Of a DNA stretch of 64,000 nt, positions 17,243 through 26,150 are shown one piece after another. Made by a program: the position numbers and the translations under genes. Numbering within the stretch: position 1 is the stretch's first letter; each line of letters starts with the position of its first letter. The notes under the pieces were generated by a model. It ran no database searches and was not told the DNA's origin. It saw only the letters and a program-made list of their open reading frames with translations. The DNA lies in the NCBI GenBank assembly GCA_036741695.1, contig DAINRU010000005.1, forward strand, positions 45,124-109,123, in the 5' to 3' direction. The stretch is from JAFANK01 sp036741695 (lineage in GTDB: Bacteria; Vulcanimicrobiota; Vulcanimicrobiia; Eremiobacterales; Eremiobacteraceae).

Positions 17243-17545
17243 TTACGACTTCGCGCCGGCGAGCTCGGCTGCGACGACTTTCACGGTCTGCTGATCGCGT
17301 CCGCGCCGGGCGAACTCGACGAAACCATCGGTCAACGCGAAGAGCGTGTTGTCCTTGCCCATGCCGACATTCGTGCCGGGATAGTACTGCGTGCCGCGCT
17401 GGCGCAGGATGATGTTGCCCGCGATGACGCGCTCGCCGCCGAATTTCTTGACGCCCAGGCGCTTGCTTTGGGAGTCGCGACCGTTACGCGAAGAGCCAAG
17501 GCCTTTTTTATGCGCGAAACGCTGCAGGTTGATGATGAACGACAC
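17243..17545 (-). CDS. rpmA: 50S ribosomal protein L27, made with a Prp-type N-terminal propeptide
   Basis: 100 residues. Core HKKGLGSSRNGRDSQSKRLG then VKKFGGE and YPGTNVGMGKDNTLFAL is unmistakable L27. The N-terminus reads VSFIINLQRFA before HKKG, matching the LQxFA-type propeptide removed by the Prp cysteine protease in Firmicutes and some other phyla. GTG 17545 is chosen because GAGGAG lies upstream and because a longer frame would begin inside the promoter at 17599-17628. rplU and prp, often upstream, are not here. Confidence 0.95.
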   Translation of the reverse strand: MSFIINLQRFAHKKGLGSSRNGRDSQSKRLGVKKFGGERVIAGNIILRQRGTQYYPGTNVGMGKDNTLFALTDGFVEFARRGRDQQTVKVVAAELAGAKS

Positions 17546-17598
17546 TCTTGAAAACGCTCCTCGGTAAGGATGGATCGCCCAATTTTTGGCGCCCCGGT

Positions 17599-17628
17599 AG
17601 TATATCAAATGGTTCGCCGGCCGGTCAA
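17599..17628 (-). promoter_or_regulatory. Sigma-70 type promoter for rpmA
   Basis: Minus strand: TTGACC (17628-17623), an 18-base spacer, then TATACT (17604-17599). Predicted start about 17592, giving a leader of roughly 47 bases before GTG 17545. The strong match and position fix the L27 start. Confidence 0.8.
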
Positions 17629-17707
17629 ACCATGCTTGGGATAGGGGATAAGCGACATGAGACCGGCCTTTGGCTTATGCTGCGGGACAATATCGCTTAG
17701 GTGACGG

Positions 17708-19438
17708 CTACGTGGACGCGCGGAACACCAATCTCACGCGCGCGTCGATCCTCACTGTGTGATCGCTCGGCAGCTCCAAACGGTCATTATAGATCCACTC
17801 TGGTGCTACGATCTGTGCCCCTTGTTCGCACGCCTGCCCCGATGTCAGCGGATACGCAACTGCCAAGACCAGGCGACGCAAATGGCGCCGGGCAGTGTGT
17901 GCGGCATCGACCGCTTGTTGCATGGCTGCTTTCGCTGACACAGCGTACGCGTGGTCAATGTCATCGGCGCACGTATCGATCGCGGTTGAGGTATCGTATT
18001 TCAATCCGATGTGTAGCGGCCTGTAGGCTTGTTGGAGCAAGGTCACAAGTCTTTCGACGGCTGCCATATCGTATGTCTTCAGGAGCAGCTCGTATATGAC
18101 CGGGAACTGACCAACACCATCTGTTTGGCCAGTTGCGTCCGCGACGCCGGGCTGTGCGCGCAATTTAGCCGCGACCGCCCGTGGGTCGGGCAGTGTAGGG
18201 CTTGGACTATAACTTGAGTCGAGCGAATCGATTTTGATGTCGAGTCGAAGTTCGTCCGCAGCAAACGTTTGCTGCACCTCGCCCAGCGCGCTGATGGTCG
18301 ACGTATCATCAGGGACGTCGATCGGCACAGGGTCAGGCGCTGGCGTGCGCCGGTTCATCACGAGGGGATTCTGCGTGCCGATTGGGTGCACAACTCCGTA
18401 GCTGACAAACCCCGAAGGCTCAGGCGTGGGAGTTGGAAGCCGGCGCCAAGACGCTGACCCTTCGCCGGTCATCGTCATTGCGACGCCTACCGGAACCAGC
18501 GTATCATGGTCTTTCCAGATGCTGTCCTGGTAGAGGGCGACGAGTGAGACATACGACACGCCGACGCCGAGCGCACGCGCCAACGATTGAGCGAGCCGCG
18601 CTGCGCCGACCACACCTACCGCATCGCAATCGTAGCCGAGGCGTTCGCAGTGTTCTCTCTTCACTGCAACCAGCGCGAATATCTCCGGCCTGTCCGCGGC
18701 GACGACCGCAGATAGTGAAGGCGGCCCTATGTAGGCCCAGCGGTCGCCAAAGTATTCGCTGGCCCTTGCGATACTACCGAAGTGTTGCGGGAGAGACCAT
18801 ATCGGTCTCGCGCCGACAAAGGCGCTGGTATCGGCGTCAGCGCCGCTGAGGCCTCGCGCGCTACTTAACGGGTCTGCATCGAGAAAGCGAGCGAGGGCAT
18901 CGGCGTCTTGGGTTTGCGTTTGAGTGATGAAGAGGGGGCTGTTGCCGCGCAACCCATCGACGCTGAACGTGGCGTTGGGGTCGGGCACGAACACGTAGGC
19001 GAACTCCGCAGTGGTGATGGGAGCCAACTGCTGGGTCTTGGATTCAAGGTCAACCTTGATGGCAACACGCTGGGTGCACGGGTCGAACCGCACGTCGCAC
19101 CCGGGCAAGCCGACACCGAAGCTCTGGGTACTTCCGGGGCCAATCCACCAGGTTCCAAGCGGGTGGCTGATGGACTTGATCCAGTGGTCCTCGCTTTGGC
19201 TACCGTCGGGTTGCCGTATGAGAAATGTAACGCCTATGGGGCTGTAACCTATCTCGCTGCTCGTGGTGTTCTTTATGGTGAGAGTTCCTGTAGCTGACTC
19301 GGTCGACAAAAAACGAGGCCGGTCAGGGAGAAACGTCACGCGAGGACCGGCCCCGATATCATCCGGGACCGCCGGCGAGTTCAACGCCGCAGCAGCGACG
19401 ACCAGAAACGCGACAAAGATAGTACCGATGCCCTTCAT
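17708..19438 (-). CDS. Exported protein with SIMPL-like repeats, function unknown
   Basis: 576 residues from ATG 19438, preceded by AGGTGG. Signal peptide GTIFVAFLVVAAAALNSPA. Residues about 30-180 look like an Ig-type beta-sandwich (RVTFLPDRPRFLSTESATGT). The middle (about 190-330) and the C-terminal segment (about 400-576) each show the pattern of SIMPL/DUF541 domains: a beta-rich start, an AARLAQSLARALG or AMQQAVDAAHTARRHL helix, then a strand ending VRIDARVRLVF. The SIMPL assignment is by pattern and only moderate. It stands alone, divergent from the TMEM175-like gene, and is likely periplasmic or surface exposed. Confidence 0.5.
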   Translation of the reverse strand: MKGIGTIFVAFLVVAAAALNSPAVPDDIGAGPRVTFLPDRPRFLSTESATGTLTIKNTTSSEIGYSPIGVTFLIRQPDGSQSEDHWIKSISHPLGTWWIGPGSTQSFGVGLPGCDVRFDPCTQRVAIKVDLESKTQQLAPITTAEFAYVFVPDPNATFSVDGLRGNSPLFITQTQTQDADALARFLDADPLSSARGLSGADADTSAFVGARPIWSLPQHFGSIARASEYFGDRWAYIGPPSLSAVVAADRPEIFALVAVKREHCERLGYDCDAVGVVGAARLAQSLARALGVGVSYVSLVALYQDSIWKDHDTLVPVGVAMTMTGEGSASWRRLPTPTPEPSGFVSYGVVHPIGTQNPLVMNRRTPAPDPVPIDVPDDTSTISALGEVQQTFAADELRLDIKIDSLDSSYSPSPTLPDPRAVAAKLRAQPGVADATGQTDGVGQFPVIYELLLKTYDMAAVERLVTLLQQAYRPLHIGLKYDTSTAIDTCADDIDHAYAVSAKAAMQQAVDAAHTARRHLRRLVLAVAYPLTSGQACEQGAQIVAPEWIYNDRLELPSDHTVRIDARVRLVFRAST

Positions 19439-19522
19439 AGTGCCACCTACAAGGAGTATCGGTGACCGCGTCCGCGTCCAGTACGTTGTCTGAATCGCGG
19501 CTACAGTACTATTGCCGAGGGC

Positions 19523-20155
19523 GTGACGCGCGTTTCTGGCGAAAGCCTGGTCGTGGAGCAGGCGATCGATGAACGGCTGGTGCACAGGCTCGAAGCCTTC
19601 AGCGATATCGTCATCGCCTTTAGCCTCTCCGAGATAGCGTTCAATCTGCAAACGCCGTTGCGGGCGGCCGACATCTTCGCGCGGCCGATACATTTCGTCG
19701 GTTTCCTCGCAGGGTTCGCCTTCGTCGCGGTCATCTGGTGGACCCACAACAGATTGTTCACCCGCTACTTCATACCCGATTCATTTGGGATCGTCACCAA
19801 TTTCGTCTTGTTGGCAGCGGTCGTGCTCTTCGCCTGGGCGCAACAGCTCTTCTACAGATTCGGGTTGGACATGACCACGACCGTCCTGTACGCAGCGACG
19901 TGTGGCACGGTGTTCGTGCTCCTCGGCTTGCTCTTCATCCGCGGCGCACGCGACCCGCGGCTGCGCGCGAGCCACGACGAACGGTTGTCCGGCACGTACC
20001 GGGGCACCAGGATGCTGATCGTGGGCGGGGTGCTCCTGCTCAGCATCGCGCTTGCGCCAGCCGGCATCGAGCGCATCGTCGACGCATGGTTGCTCATACT
20101 TCCGGCGGTCTTGATCGTCCGGTTCATGCAGCGCCGAGCGGCGCGATCGGCATAG
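19523..20155 (+). CDS. TMEM175/DUF1211-type integral membrane protein
   Basis: 210 residues with about five to six membrane segments. The family signature in helix 1, RLEAFSDIVIAFSLSEIAFNL, contains the FSD motif that lines the pore of bacterial TMEM175 potassium channels, and FVAVIWWTHNRLF is the usual helix-3 feature. Likely a K+-permeable channel of the inner membrane; bacterial members work as tetramers. GTG 19523 is the longest start and its GAGG is too close, so GTG 19553 is an alternative. Divergent from the SIMPL-like gene. Confidence 0.72.
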   Translation: MTRVSGESLVVEQAIDERLVHRLEAFSDIVIAFSLSEIAFNLQTPLRAADIFARPIHFVGFLAGFAFVAVIWWTHNRLFTRYFIPDSFGIVTNFVLLAAVVLFAWAQQLFYRFGLDMTTTVLYAATCGTVFVLLGLLFIRGARDPRLRASHDERLSGTYRGTRMLIVGGVLLLSIALAPAGIERIVDAWLLILPAVLIVRFMQRRAARSA

Positions 20156-20296
20156 CAGCGACCCCGCGCGGGTGGCGCCCACACTGAAAACCTGAAGGCA
20201 GTCCTCTGGAAGAGGGTCGCACATTTGGCCTGGCGCCGAGTTTTGCTGTAGCTCGCTTGGGACCAACGACTGATAGCAGAAAAAAGCCACAGCCGC

Positions 20297-20380
20297 TATA
20301 ATCTGCAGGTCAGGGTCTTGCCGCGCGGCAAGGTACTCCAACGCGCACCTCCACGTTGGATCGCGTCACTTGATGCGATC
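20297..20380 (+). promoter_or_regulatory. TATAAT element and three-hairpin leader upstream of the EXORDIUM-like lipoprotein
   Basis: TATAAT at 20297-20302 is followed by a perfect 16-base palindrome CTTGCCGCGCGGCAAG (20317-20332), a CCAACG/CGTTGG hairpin (about 20338-20359) and a GATCGC/GCGATC hairpin (about 20359-20380). The gene's Shine-Dalgarno GAAGGAG follows at 20407-20413. A good -35 is not visible. The structures may be a leader that tunes expression, or binding sites. The rest of 20156-20423 shows no gene. Confidence 0.4.
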
Positions 20381-20423
20381 GATGTGCGTGTGTTCAGCGT
20401 GTCTTCGAAGGAGTTTATCATTT

Positions 20424-21413
20424 ATGAAGCGCGTGGTAAGATTTTCATTTTTCCTGTCGCTTAGCGTGGCGATGATTGTGACGGCTACCCTCCTGAGCGG
20501 CTGTGGTGGCGGCGCAAGTTCGATGGCCCCATTCCAGAGCGCGAACAATCCAGTTCCGCAATCCGGGGACACGGTCTCGCTCACGAGCGCCCAGATAGCG
20601 GCCACACACTCCTATTCTGACTTCCGCTACCACATCAATCCTATCGCACAGCCGGGTCAGGTCCACACGATGGGCGTTGTTTTCCCGCTCGACATGAAAA
20701 ACGGCGGCGGCGCGGTCCTCAAGGCGACGACGCAAAATGACATCTACGTGAATACGACTGCCGCGGCCGTGGGCTCTCCCGCGACCTTCCAAGCGAACAT
20801 GAACCTCAACAGCTCGTTGTTCAGCGTGCTCAACCAATACAATGGCGTTACCTCGACCGGCAAGTTCCCAGTGGGAACCGCGTTCACGGCGACCGTCGCC
20901 ACGTTTACGAACATGATCTCGCAGGATACTCTCTTCGCCGTGATCCACGCCGCGGCTAAGACCGGCGGAACGGGCTACGGACACGAGTACCACGTCTTTT
21001 TGGCAAGCGGCCTCGACACGTGCTTTGATTTCGGCCCCTGCTACTCGCCCGACAACCCGCCGACGTGGGTCTTCTGCGCATATCACGGTAGCATCACATT
21101 CACTGACATCGGCCACGTGATCTACTCGATCATGCCGTACCAAAACGTTGGAAACGCTGCGGGTTCTTGCGGTGATTTTGGGCTCGGCGGCTTACCCAAT
21201 CCGGCGCCCATCGACAGCACGGCGACGACCTTGTGGCATGAGACTGCAGAGTCGATCTCCGATGCAGATCCCAACACCGCGTGGTTCAACACCACGTTCA
21301 ATATGGAGATCGCTGACGTGTGCAACAATATGCGCGCCAGTGAGACGCTCAACGCGCACAAGTACGTGATCCAACCTGTCTACTCGAACTCCGTCCACGG
21401 ATGCTTCTTCTAA
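20424..21413 (+). CDS. EXORDIUM/phi-1-like secreted lipoprotein
   Basis: 329 residues from ATG 20424 with GAAGGAG upstream. Lipoprotein signal: hydrophobic core FFLSLSVAMIVTATLL and lipobox LLSGC, followed by a low-complexity linker. The C-terminal region LWHETAESISDADPNTAW and MEIADVCNN matches the pattern of the plant phosphate-induced EXORDIUM family (SHE-aE--tDP ... W ... EiaD-C), where the HExxE geometry resembles a metal site. Ten or so cysteines, several in the central CFDFGPCYSPDNPPTWVFC, suggest disulfides and extracytoplasmic location. Family link is by motif; enzymatic activity is inference. Confidence 0.55.
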   Translation: MKRVVRFSFFLSLSVAMIVTATLLSGCGGGASSMAPFQSANNPVPQSGDTVSLTSAQIAATHSYSDFRYHINPIAQPGQVHTMGVVFPLDMKNGGGAVLKATTQNDIYVNTTAAAVGSPATFQANMNLNSSLFSVLNQYNGVTSTGKFPVGTAFTATVATFTNMISQDTLFAVIHAAAKTGGTGYGHEYHVFLASGLDTCFDFGPCYSPDNPPTWVFCAYHGSITFTDIGHVIYSIMPYQNVGNAAGSCGDFGLGGLPNPAPIDSTATTLWHETAESISDADPNTAWFNTTFNMEIADVCNNMRASETLNAHKYVIQPVYSNSVHGCFF

Positions 21414-21461
21414 GAAGCTGCAAGCGCCGTCAAAGGACGGATCTCCCCGGCTCAACGAAGG

Positions 21462-21490
21462 GCGGTCTCGTACGAGGCCGCTCTTCTTAT
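21462..21490 (+). terminator. Probable rho-independent terminator after the EXORDIUM-like gene
   Basis: GCGGTCTCG (21462-21470) pairs with CGAGGCCGC (21473-21481), one G-T pair, followed by TCTTCTTAT. It lies about 50 bases past the stop at 21413. The 2-base apex means the top pairs must open; otherwise a normal terminator. Confidence 0.6.
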
Positions 21491-21502
21491 CGGGGTTGTC
21501 TG

Positions 21503-24388
21503 ATGCACGTGATATCGACACATCTCTGGCGAGCGCTTCAGTGCGGTCTCGCCGCGATCGTAGTCCTGTCCGCCACGTGCATGGTGGCGCACGCCGCCGG
21601 TGTAGCGCGCTTGCCGACAGGACAATATCTCACTCCAACCGCAGCCCCGGGCTCCGTCTTCCAACGATTACGCACTCTGCTCCGCAGCGACGGTGGCGCG
21701 GACGCGGACGGCGCGGTGGCTTGCGTTATCAGTCCCGACGCCACGGCCGTGCTCGTGCTCACCACGGGGTACGACAGCACCTACTACACGCAAGCGGGAA
21801 CGGCCATCGTGCACTCCGTTCTCGATCCGACCACCGGGAAACCGACCAAGACGACCACGCCTGCAGCCCAATGGGTGTTCGTCTACGACATACGCGAGGC
21901 CGTGCCGCGCGTCGTCGCGCGCATCAACATCCCGCTCAGCTACAACGGCATCGCCTGGGACCCAAAGGGCCGTCGCTTCTACGTCTCGGGCGGCCCCGAC
22001 GACCGTGTCTACATCTATAAGGCGTCAAACGGGCCGGCCGTCTCGGCTGCGCAGACCTGGGTGGCAGATCCGCCGTTCGTCCTGCTTGGGCACAACTCGC
22101 ATGCGACTGCTCCGCTCTCCACGCAAGACGGCGGGCTGCTCAAACTGACGCCTGCCGGGGGCGCTGCGGCACGCAGGCAGAACCTCCCCTTTCCAGCCGT
22201 CGCAGCCGGTCTTGCGGTGAGCGCGGACGGCACGACCTTGTACGTCGCCAACATGCAGAACGATTCGCTGTCGGTCGTCGACGTCGCTACGCGCCGCGTG
22301 AGCAAAGAGATCCACCTCTTCACGCCCGGAAGCAGGCTGGCGCACGGCGAGTATCCCTTCTGGGTCGTGGTCACAAGCGACCCTTCGGGAGCCAGCCCCA
22401 CGATCTACGCGAGCAGCCTGCGCGATGGCGAGATCGCCGTGATCGGCGCAAGCGGCACCCGTGAGATCGCGGTCGGCGGCGAGCCCAACAAGATGGAACT
22501 TTCAAAGGACGGGCGCTGGCTCTACGTCGCCAACGGCGATCTCGACGCGATCGACGTCATCGACACCGCAGACGAACGCCTCGCACGCGTCATCCCATTG
22601 CATCCGGCATCTCCATATCTCGGGGCAAACCCCAATGGCCTGGCGTTGAGCCCGAATGGCGCTCGCCTGTACGTCACGCTCGGAGCCGAGAACGCGCTTG
22701 CGGTCATCGACCCGCGCAGCGGCAGCGTGCTCGGGCGCATCCCGACCGGCTGGTATCCAAGCTCCGTCAGCGTCAGCGCGGACGGCACGATGCTCTACGT
22801 CGTCAACACCAAATCACCATCTGGCCCCACGCGCTACGCAATCGATGCTCTGGATAACCCGATCCCGCTGCCCGATGGCGTGAACGGGTACGTCTACAAC
22901 CTGGAAAAGGCGGGTCTGCTCAGTCTCCCCGTGCCCGATGCCGCGACGCTCGCCGCGCTGTCACAACAGGTCGACGACAATAACGGCACCATGCGGCACG
23001 CCGATGCCGGCATGATGCGGTTCTTGCATGGCAAGATCAAACACGTCATCTACATCATGAAAGAGAACCGCACCTACGACCAGGTGCTTGGTGATCTCAC
23101 ACCTGGCAACGGCGATCCGCACCTCGTGCAATTCGGCAAGTCCCTGACGCCGAACAACCACAAGCTCGCAGCGCAGTTCGTCACGCTCGACAACTTCTAC
23201 GCCAGCGGCGACGTCTCGGGCGATGGTTGGAGCTGGACGTTCCAGGGACGCGCCAACGACTACGACGCCAAGACGGTGCCCTTCGACTATGGCAACGGGG
23301 GCTTCACCACGGAGTGGCAAGGCGAACCACGTAACATCAACATGTCGCTACCCATCGTCGGGCCGCGGACGCCGGATGGCGAGCGCATCACGACGCTCTT
23401 CGATCCGAGCGGCGCTTCGACGATCCTGCCCGGCACGAAGGACATCGGTGCGACGCAGGGTGCCGGTGACCTGCGTGCGTCGGCGCGCGGGGGCTTCATC
23501 TGGGATGCTGCGTTGCGCGCCGGACTCACGCACCGCCACTATGGCATCTACACGAGCTTGCTGTTCTACGACGCGAAAGCACCGTATTATCTGAAGATCT
23601 CGCGGCACCCGTATGAAGCGCACACGATCCAGGCGATCCCGGTGCAGACCGAACTGTGGGGGCGGACCGATCTTTACTACCGGGGCTGGGACCTGGACGT
23701 TCCCGATCAATACCGCTTTGAAGAATGGAAGCGCGAGTTCGACGGCTACGTGCGTCGCGGCGACCTGCCGGCGTTCGAGGTGGTCGATCTCCCAACCGAC
23801 CACTTCGGCAACTTCGCCAGCAACGTGGGTGGCCTGAACACGCCCGAGTCGCAGATCGCGATGAACGATTATGCGCTGGGCGAGCTTGTGGCCGCCGTCG
23901 CGGCATCGCCCTACTGGAAGAGCACGGCGATCTTCGTCGTCGAGGATGACGCGCAAGACGGCCCGGACCACGTGGATTCCCACCGCACGGTGGCTCACGT
24001 CATCTCAGCCTACACCAAGCGCCACACCGTGGTCTCAGAGTATTACAACACCGTCTCGATGTTGCGGACCATGGAAGACATCTTGGGACTCGACCATCTG
24101 GGCATGTTCGACGCCAATGCCTCACCTATGGATGACGTCTTCACGACCCAGGCGGACCTCCAGCCGTACACAGCGGTGGTCCCCGGCATCTTGTGCCGCG
24201 CGCCCGTCAAGCGTGATCTCGTCCCGGCTTGCAGAGTCCCCGCGGCGTCGAAGACCGCTGCGGTCATCCCGCTGCACGATGGAGCGTGGTGGACGAACGC
24301 GACGCGTGGGTTCGATTTCAGCAAGCCCGATGCCGTCGATAGCATGGCCTTCAACCACCTCTTGTGGATCGGCACGCGGCACCGCTAA
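21503..24388 (+). CDS. Exported YncE-type beta-propeller fused to a phosphoesterase (alkaline phosphatase superfamily) domain
   Basis: 961 residues from ATG 21503. Signal peptide LAAIVVLSATCMVAHA. Residues about 60-490 form a seven-bladed YVTN-type propeller with repeats such as DGTTLYVANMQNDSLSVVD and DGRWLYVANGDLDAIDVID. Residues about 505-930 are a phosphoesterase of the acid-phosphatase/phospholipase C type: IKHVIYIMKENRTYDQVLGDL (metal-site Glu/Asn), LDNFYASGDVSGDG and EDDAQDGPDHVDSHR. Probably binds and hydrolyses phosphate esters or phospholipids outside the cell. Such fusions are known; the exact substrate is not. Confidence 0.85.
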   Translation: MHVISTHLWRALQCGLAAIVVLSATCMVAHAAGVARLPTGQYLTPTAAPGSVFQRLRTLLRSDGGADADGAVACVISPDATAVLVLTTGYDSTYYTQAGTAIVHSVLDPTTGKPTKTTTPAAQWVFVYDIREAVPRVVARINIPLSYNGIAWDPKGRRFYVSGGPDDRVYIYKASNGPAVSAAQTWVADPPFVLLGHNSHATAPLSTQDGGLLKLTPAGGAAARRQNLPFPAVAAGLAVSADGTTLYVANMQNDSLSVVDVATRRVSKEIHLFTPGSRLAHGEYPFWVVVTSDPSGASPTIYASSLRDGEIAVIGASGTREIAVGGEPNKMELSKDGRWLYVANGDLDAIDVIDTADERLARVIPLHPASPYLGANPNGLALSPNGARLYVTLGAENALAVIDPRSGSVLGRIPTGWYPSSVSVSADGTMLYVVNTKSPSGPTRYAIDALDNPIPLPDGVNGYVYNLEKAGLLSLPVPDAATLAALSQQVDDNNGTMRHADAGMMRFLHGKIKHVIYIMKENRTYDQVLGDLTPGNGDPHLVQFGKSLTPNNHKLAAQFVTLDNFYASGDVSGDGWSWTFQGRANDYDAKTVPFDYGNGGFTTEWQGEPRNINMSLPIVGPRTPDGERITTLFDPSGASTILPGTKDIGATQGAGDLRASARGGFIWDAALRAGLTHRHYGIYTSLLFYDAKAPYYLKISRHPYEAHTIQAIPVQTELWGRTDLYYRGWDLDVPDQYRFEEWKREFDGYVRRGDLPAFEVVDLPTDHFGNFASNVGGLNTPESQIAMNDYALGELVAAVAASPYWKSTAIFVVEDDAQDGPDHVDSHRTVAHVISAYTKRHTVVSEYYNTVSMLRTMEDILGLDHLGMFDANASPMDDVFTTQADLQPYTAVVPGILCRAPVKRDLVPACRVPAASKTAAVIPLHDGAWWTNATRGFDFSKPDAVDSMAFNHLLWIGTRHR

Positions 24389-24477
24389 ACGAGCGGCGAC
24401 GCGGCAGCATGCAGGCGCACCGCGCTTGACGAAGGCGTGGCCAGAAACATCACCATGTACTTTTGGGAGGTCGTCGC

Positions 24478-24891
24478 ATGTCGGTCTCACGCTTTGGAAT
24501 CTTGGTCTCAGCACTGCTGCTCGTGGCGGGCCTTGCGCCTGCAGCGAGCGCATATGCAGTGCCGCGCAATCAGCAGCTCATGTATGCCGTCGAGATCACC
24601 CAACGCTTCAAGATGTCGGCGCCGTGGACCGGCGATCTGGCGATCACCGTGAACGATGAAGGGATCGTGAGCGGACAATACCGCAGCAACTCGATCAGAC
24701 CAGATCCGTTCAACGGCAAGACCGTCCACGTGTCCGGTGGTTTGTCCGGCGATTTCATCCGCATCAGTTTCGGAACGATGGGACGCGTGTCGGCCAAGGG
24801 CACCATCGCGGAGGACAAGATCTCAGGGACCTTCTACGACGCGAACAACAAGACGTACGATTTCGTCGCTCTGAGAGTGACGCGCGAATAG
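24478..24891 (+). CDS. Small exported protein of unknown function
   Basis: 137 residues from ATG 24478 with GGGAGG just upstream. Signal peptide FGILVSALLLVAGLAPAASAYA. The mature part is beta-rich, with DLAITVNDEGIVSGQYRS, HVSGGLSGDFIRISF and AKGTIAEDKISGTFYD, a pattern of repeated short strands like small lipocalin-type or META-type barrels. No family recognised. It ends 6 bases before the convergent DUF4126 gene. Confidence 0.7.
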   Translation: MSVSRFGILVSALLLVAGLAPAASAYAVPRNQQLMYAVEITQRFKMSAPWTGDLAITVNDEGIVSGQYRSNSIRPDPFNGKTVHVSGGLSGDFIRISFGTMGRVSAKGTIAEDKISGTFYDANNKTYDFVALRVTRE

Positions 24892-24897
24892 CGGGTC

Positions 24898-25503
24898 TTA
24901 GGGCGCTGAGGGCGGTTGCTTGATCGCACTCGCCCCGTGACGAGCGCCGCTGCGCATGGCCGCCACGATCACGGCGATGACGATGAGCGTGAGCACGAAG
25001 AGCACCGCCAGGACAGCAGCGATATAGGGATGCAAAAAGGCGAGGATGACCCCCAGGATCGCCGTCACGTCTTCGCCCGCGCTGATCGGGGCGTTGGCTG
25101 TGCCAAGCGTGGTGATCGTCGAGGCGGCGCGAGCCGTTGCCGATGAGGTATGCACGATCAGCGTGTTGAGCGCGCCGAGCGCCATGGCGGTGTAGAGCGT
25201 GCCGGCGCTGTCGGTGTGGATGGTGCCGCCCACGAGAATCGCGCCAGCAAGCGGCCGAACCGCGAACGAAACGGCGTGCAGCGCGTGGTCGACCGCGGGG
25301 ACCTTGTCGGCGACCAGTTCAAGCACAGCGAATATCCCGAGCACGATCGTGGCCGTGTCCGAGGCGAGCCAGGCGAACGCACCGCTCGGGTGTATCAGAT
25401 GATAGTGGGCGGCGACTGACGCCGCGAAGAGCGTGAGAAACCCGCGCAGGCCTGCAGTGGTGGTCAGCGCGTATGCGAGGGCGTATTGTCCGGTCGCGTC
25501 CAT
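24898..25503 (-). CDS. DUF4126-family integral membrane protein
   Basis: 201 residues with about five membrane segments. The N-terminal TTTAGLRGFLTLFAASV and the following FAVLELVADKVPAVDHALHA are typical of DUF4126, whose cellular role is unknown to me. The C-terminal tail is short and basic. The GNAT gene lies 81 bases upstream on the same strand, so it may be co-transcribed. Confidence 0.75.
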   Translation of the reverse strand: MDATGQYALAYALTTTAGLRGFLTLFAASVAAHYHLIHPSGAFAWLASDTATIVLGIFAVLELVADKVPAVDHALHAVSFAVRPLAGAILVGGTIHTDSAGTLYTAMALGALNTLIVHTSSATARAASTITTLGTANAPISAGEDVTAILGVILAFLHPYIAAVLAVLFVLTLIVIAVIVAAMRSGARHGASAIKQPPSAP

Positions 25504-25584
25504 GCCCGTTCATACCCCGCCAGCGATACGAAGGTTGCATCGCGGATATTCGCGTGGCGGCATCCCAACCCCGTCACGCGGAAG

Positions 25585-26136
25585 TCAGGCGCCTCCCACG
25601 TCGTCGCGATCGCTCTCGTCGAGCGCGAAGTAGCGCACGTCCATCCCGAAAAAGCGTGCATCCTTCTCATAGCGAAGGCCGATTTTCTGCAATACTTTCT
25701 GCGACGCGAGGTTCTCGGGCATGGTCAGCCCGACGATGCGGCGCAGCCCGATCTGATCGAACGCGACGTCGACCGCGGCTTGGGCACCTTCGGTCGCAAG
25801 ACCGCGACCCCAAAACGGGCGGTCGAGAAGATAGAGCACTTCGACCTCTGGGGCTTCTTCGAGTTGGTTCAGGCCGCACTGACCGATGAGGAGCCCAGAG
25901 TCGCGATCGACGACGGCCCAGACGCCGTAGCCGCGCTCGCGCCAGTGCTGGATGAAGTATTCGATCGTCCGGCGGGCGATGTCGGCTGCCTTCTCGGGCG
26001 GGTAGGGCCCGCGGGGAAGATAGCGGGTCACATGAGGATCTGAGAAGATACGCCCGTGCGCTTCGACGTCGTCGAGCGTGAACTCGCGCAGGATGAGCCG
26101 CGCAGTGTGGAGCGTCGCCGGGGCATGTACTGCCAC
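25585..26136 (-). CDS. GNAT-family N-acetyltransferase (RimJ/RimL type)
   Basis: 183 residues from GTG 26136, 14 bases after the TonB-receptor stop. TARLILREFTLDDVEAH opens the fold; the acetyl-CoA loop region reads YLLDRPFWGRGLATEGAQA; then GLTMPENLASQKVLQKIGLRYE, the usual RimJ-type C-terminal block. Acetylates an unknown amine, possibly a protein N-terminus or small molecule, in the cytosol. Position behind the receptor suggests co-transcription but no shared function is evident. Confidence 0.85.
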   Translation of the reverse strand: MAVHAPATLHTARLILREFTLDDVEAHGRIFSDPHVTRYLPRGPYPPEKAADIARRTIEYFIQHWRERGYGVWAVVDRDSGLLIGQCGLNQLEEAPEVEVLYLLDRPFWGRGLATEGAQAAVDVAFDQIGLRRIVGLTMPENLASQKVLQKIGLRYEKDARFFGMDVRYFALDESDRDDVGGA

Positions 26137-26150
26137 TACCGGATGCGAGT

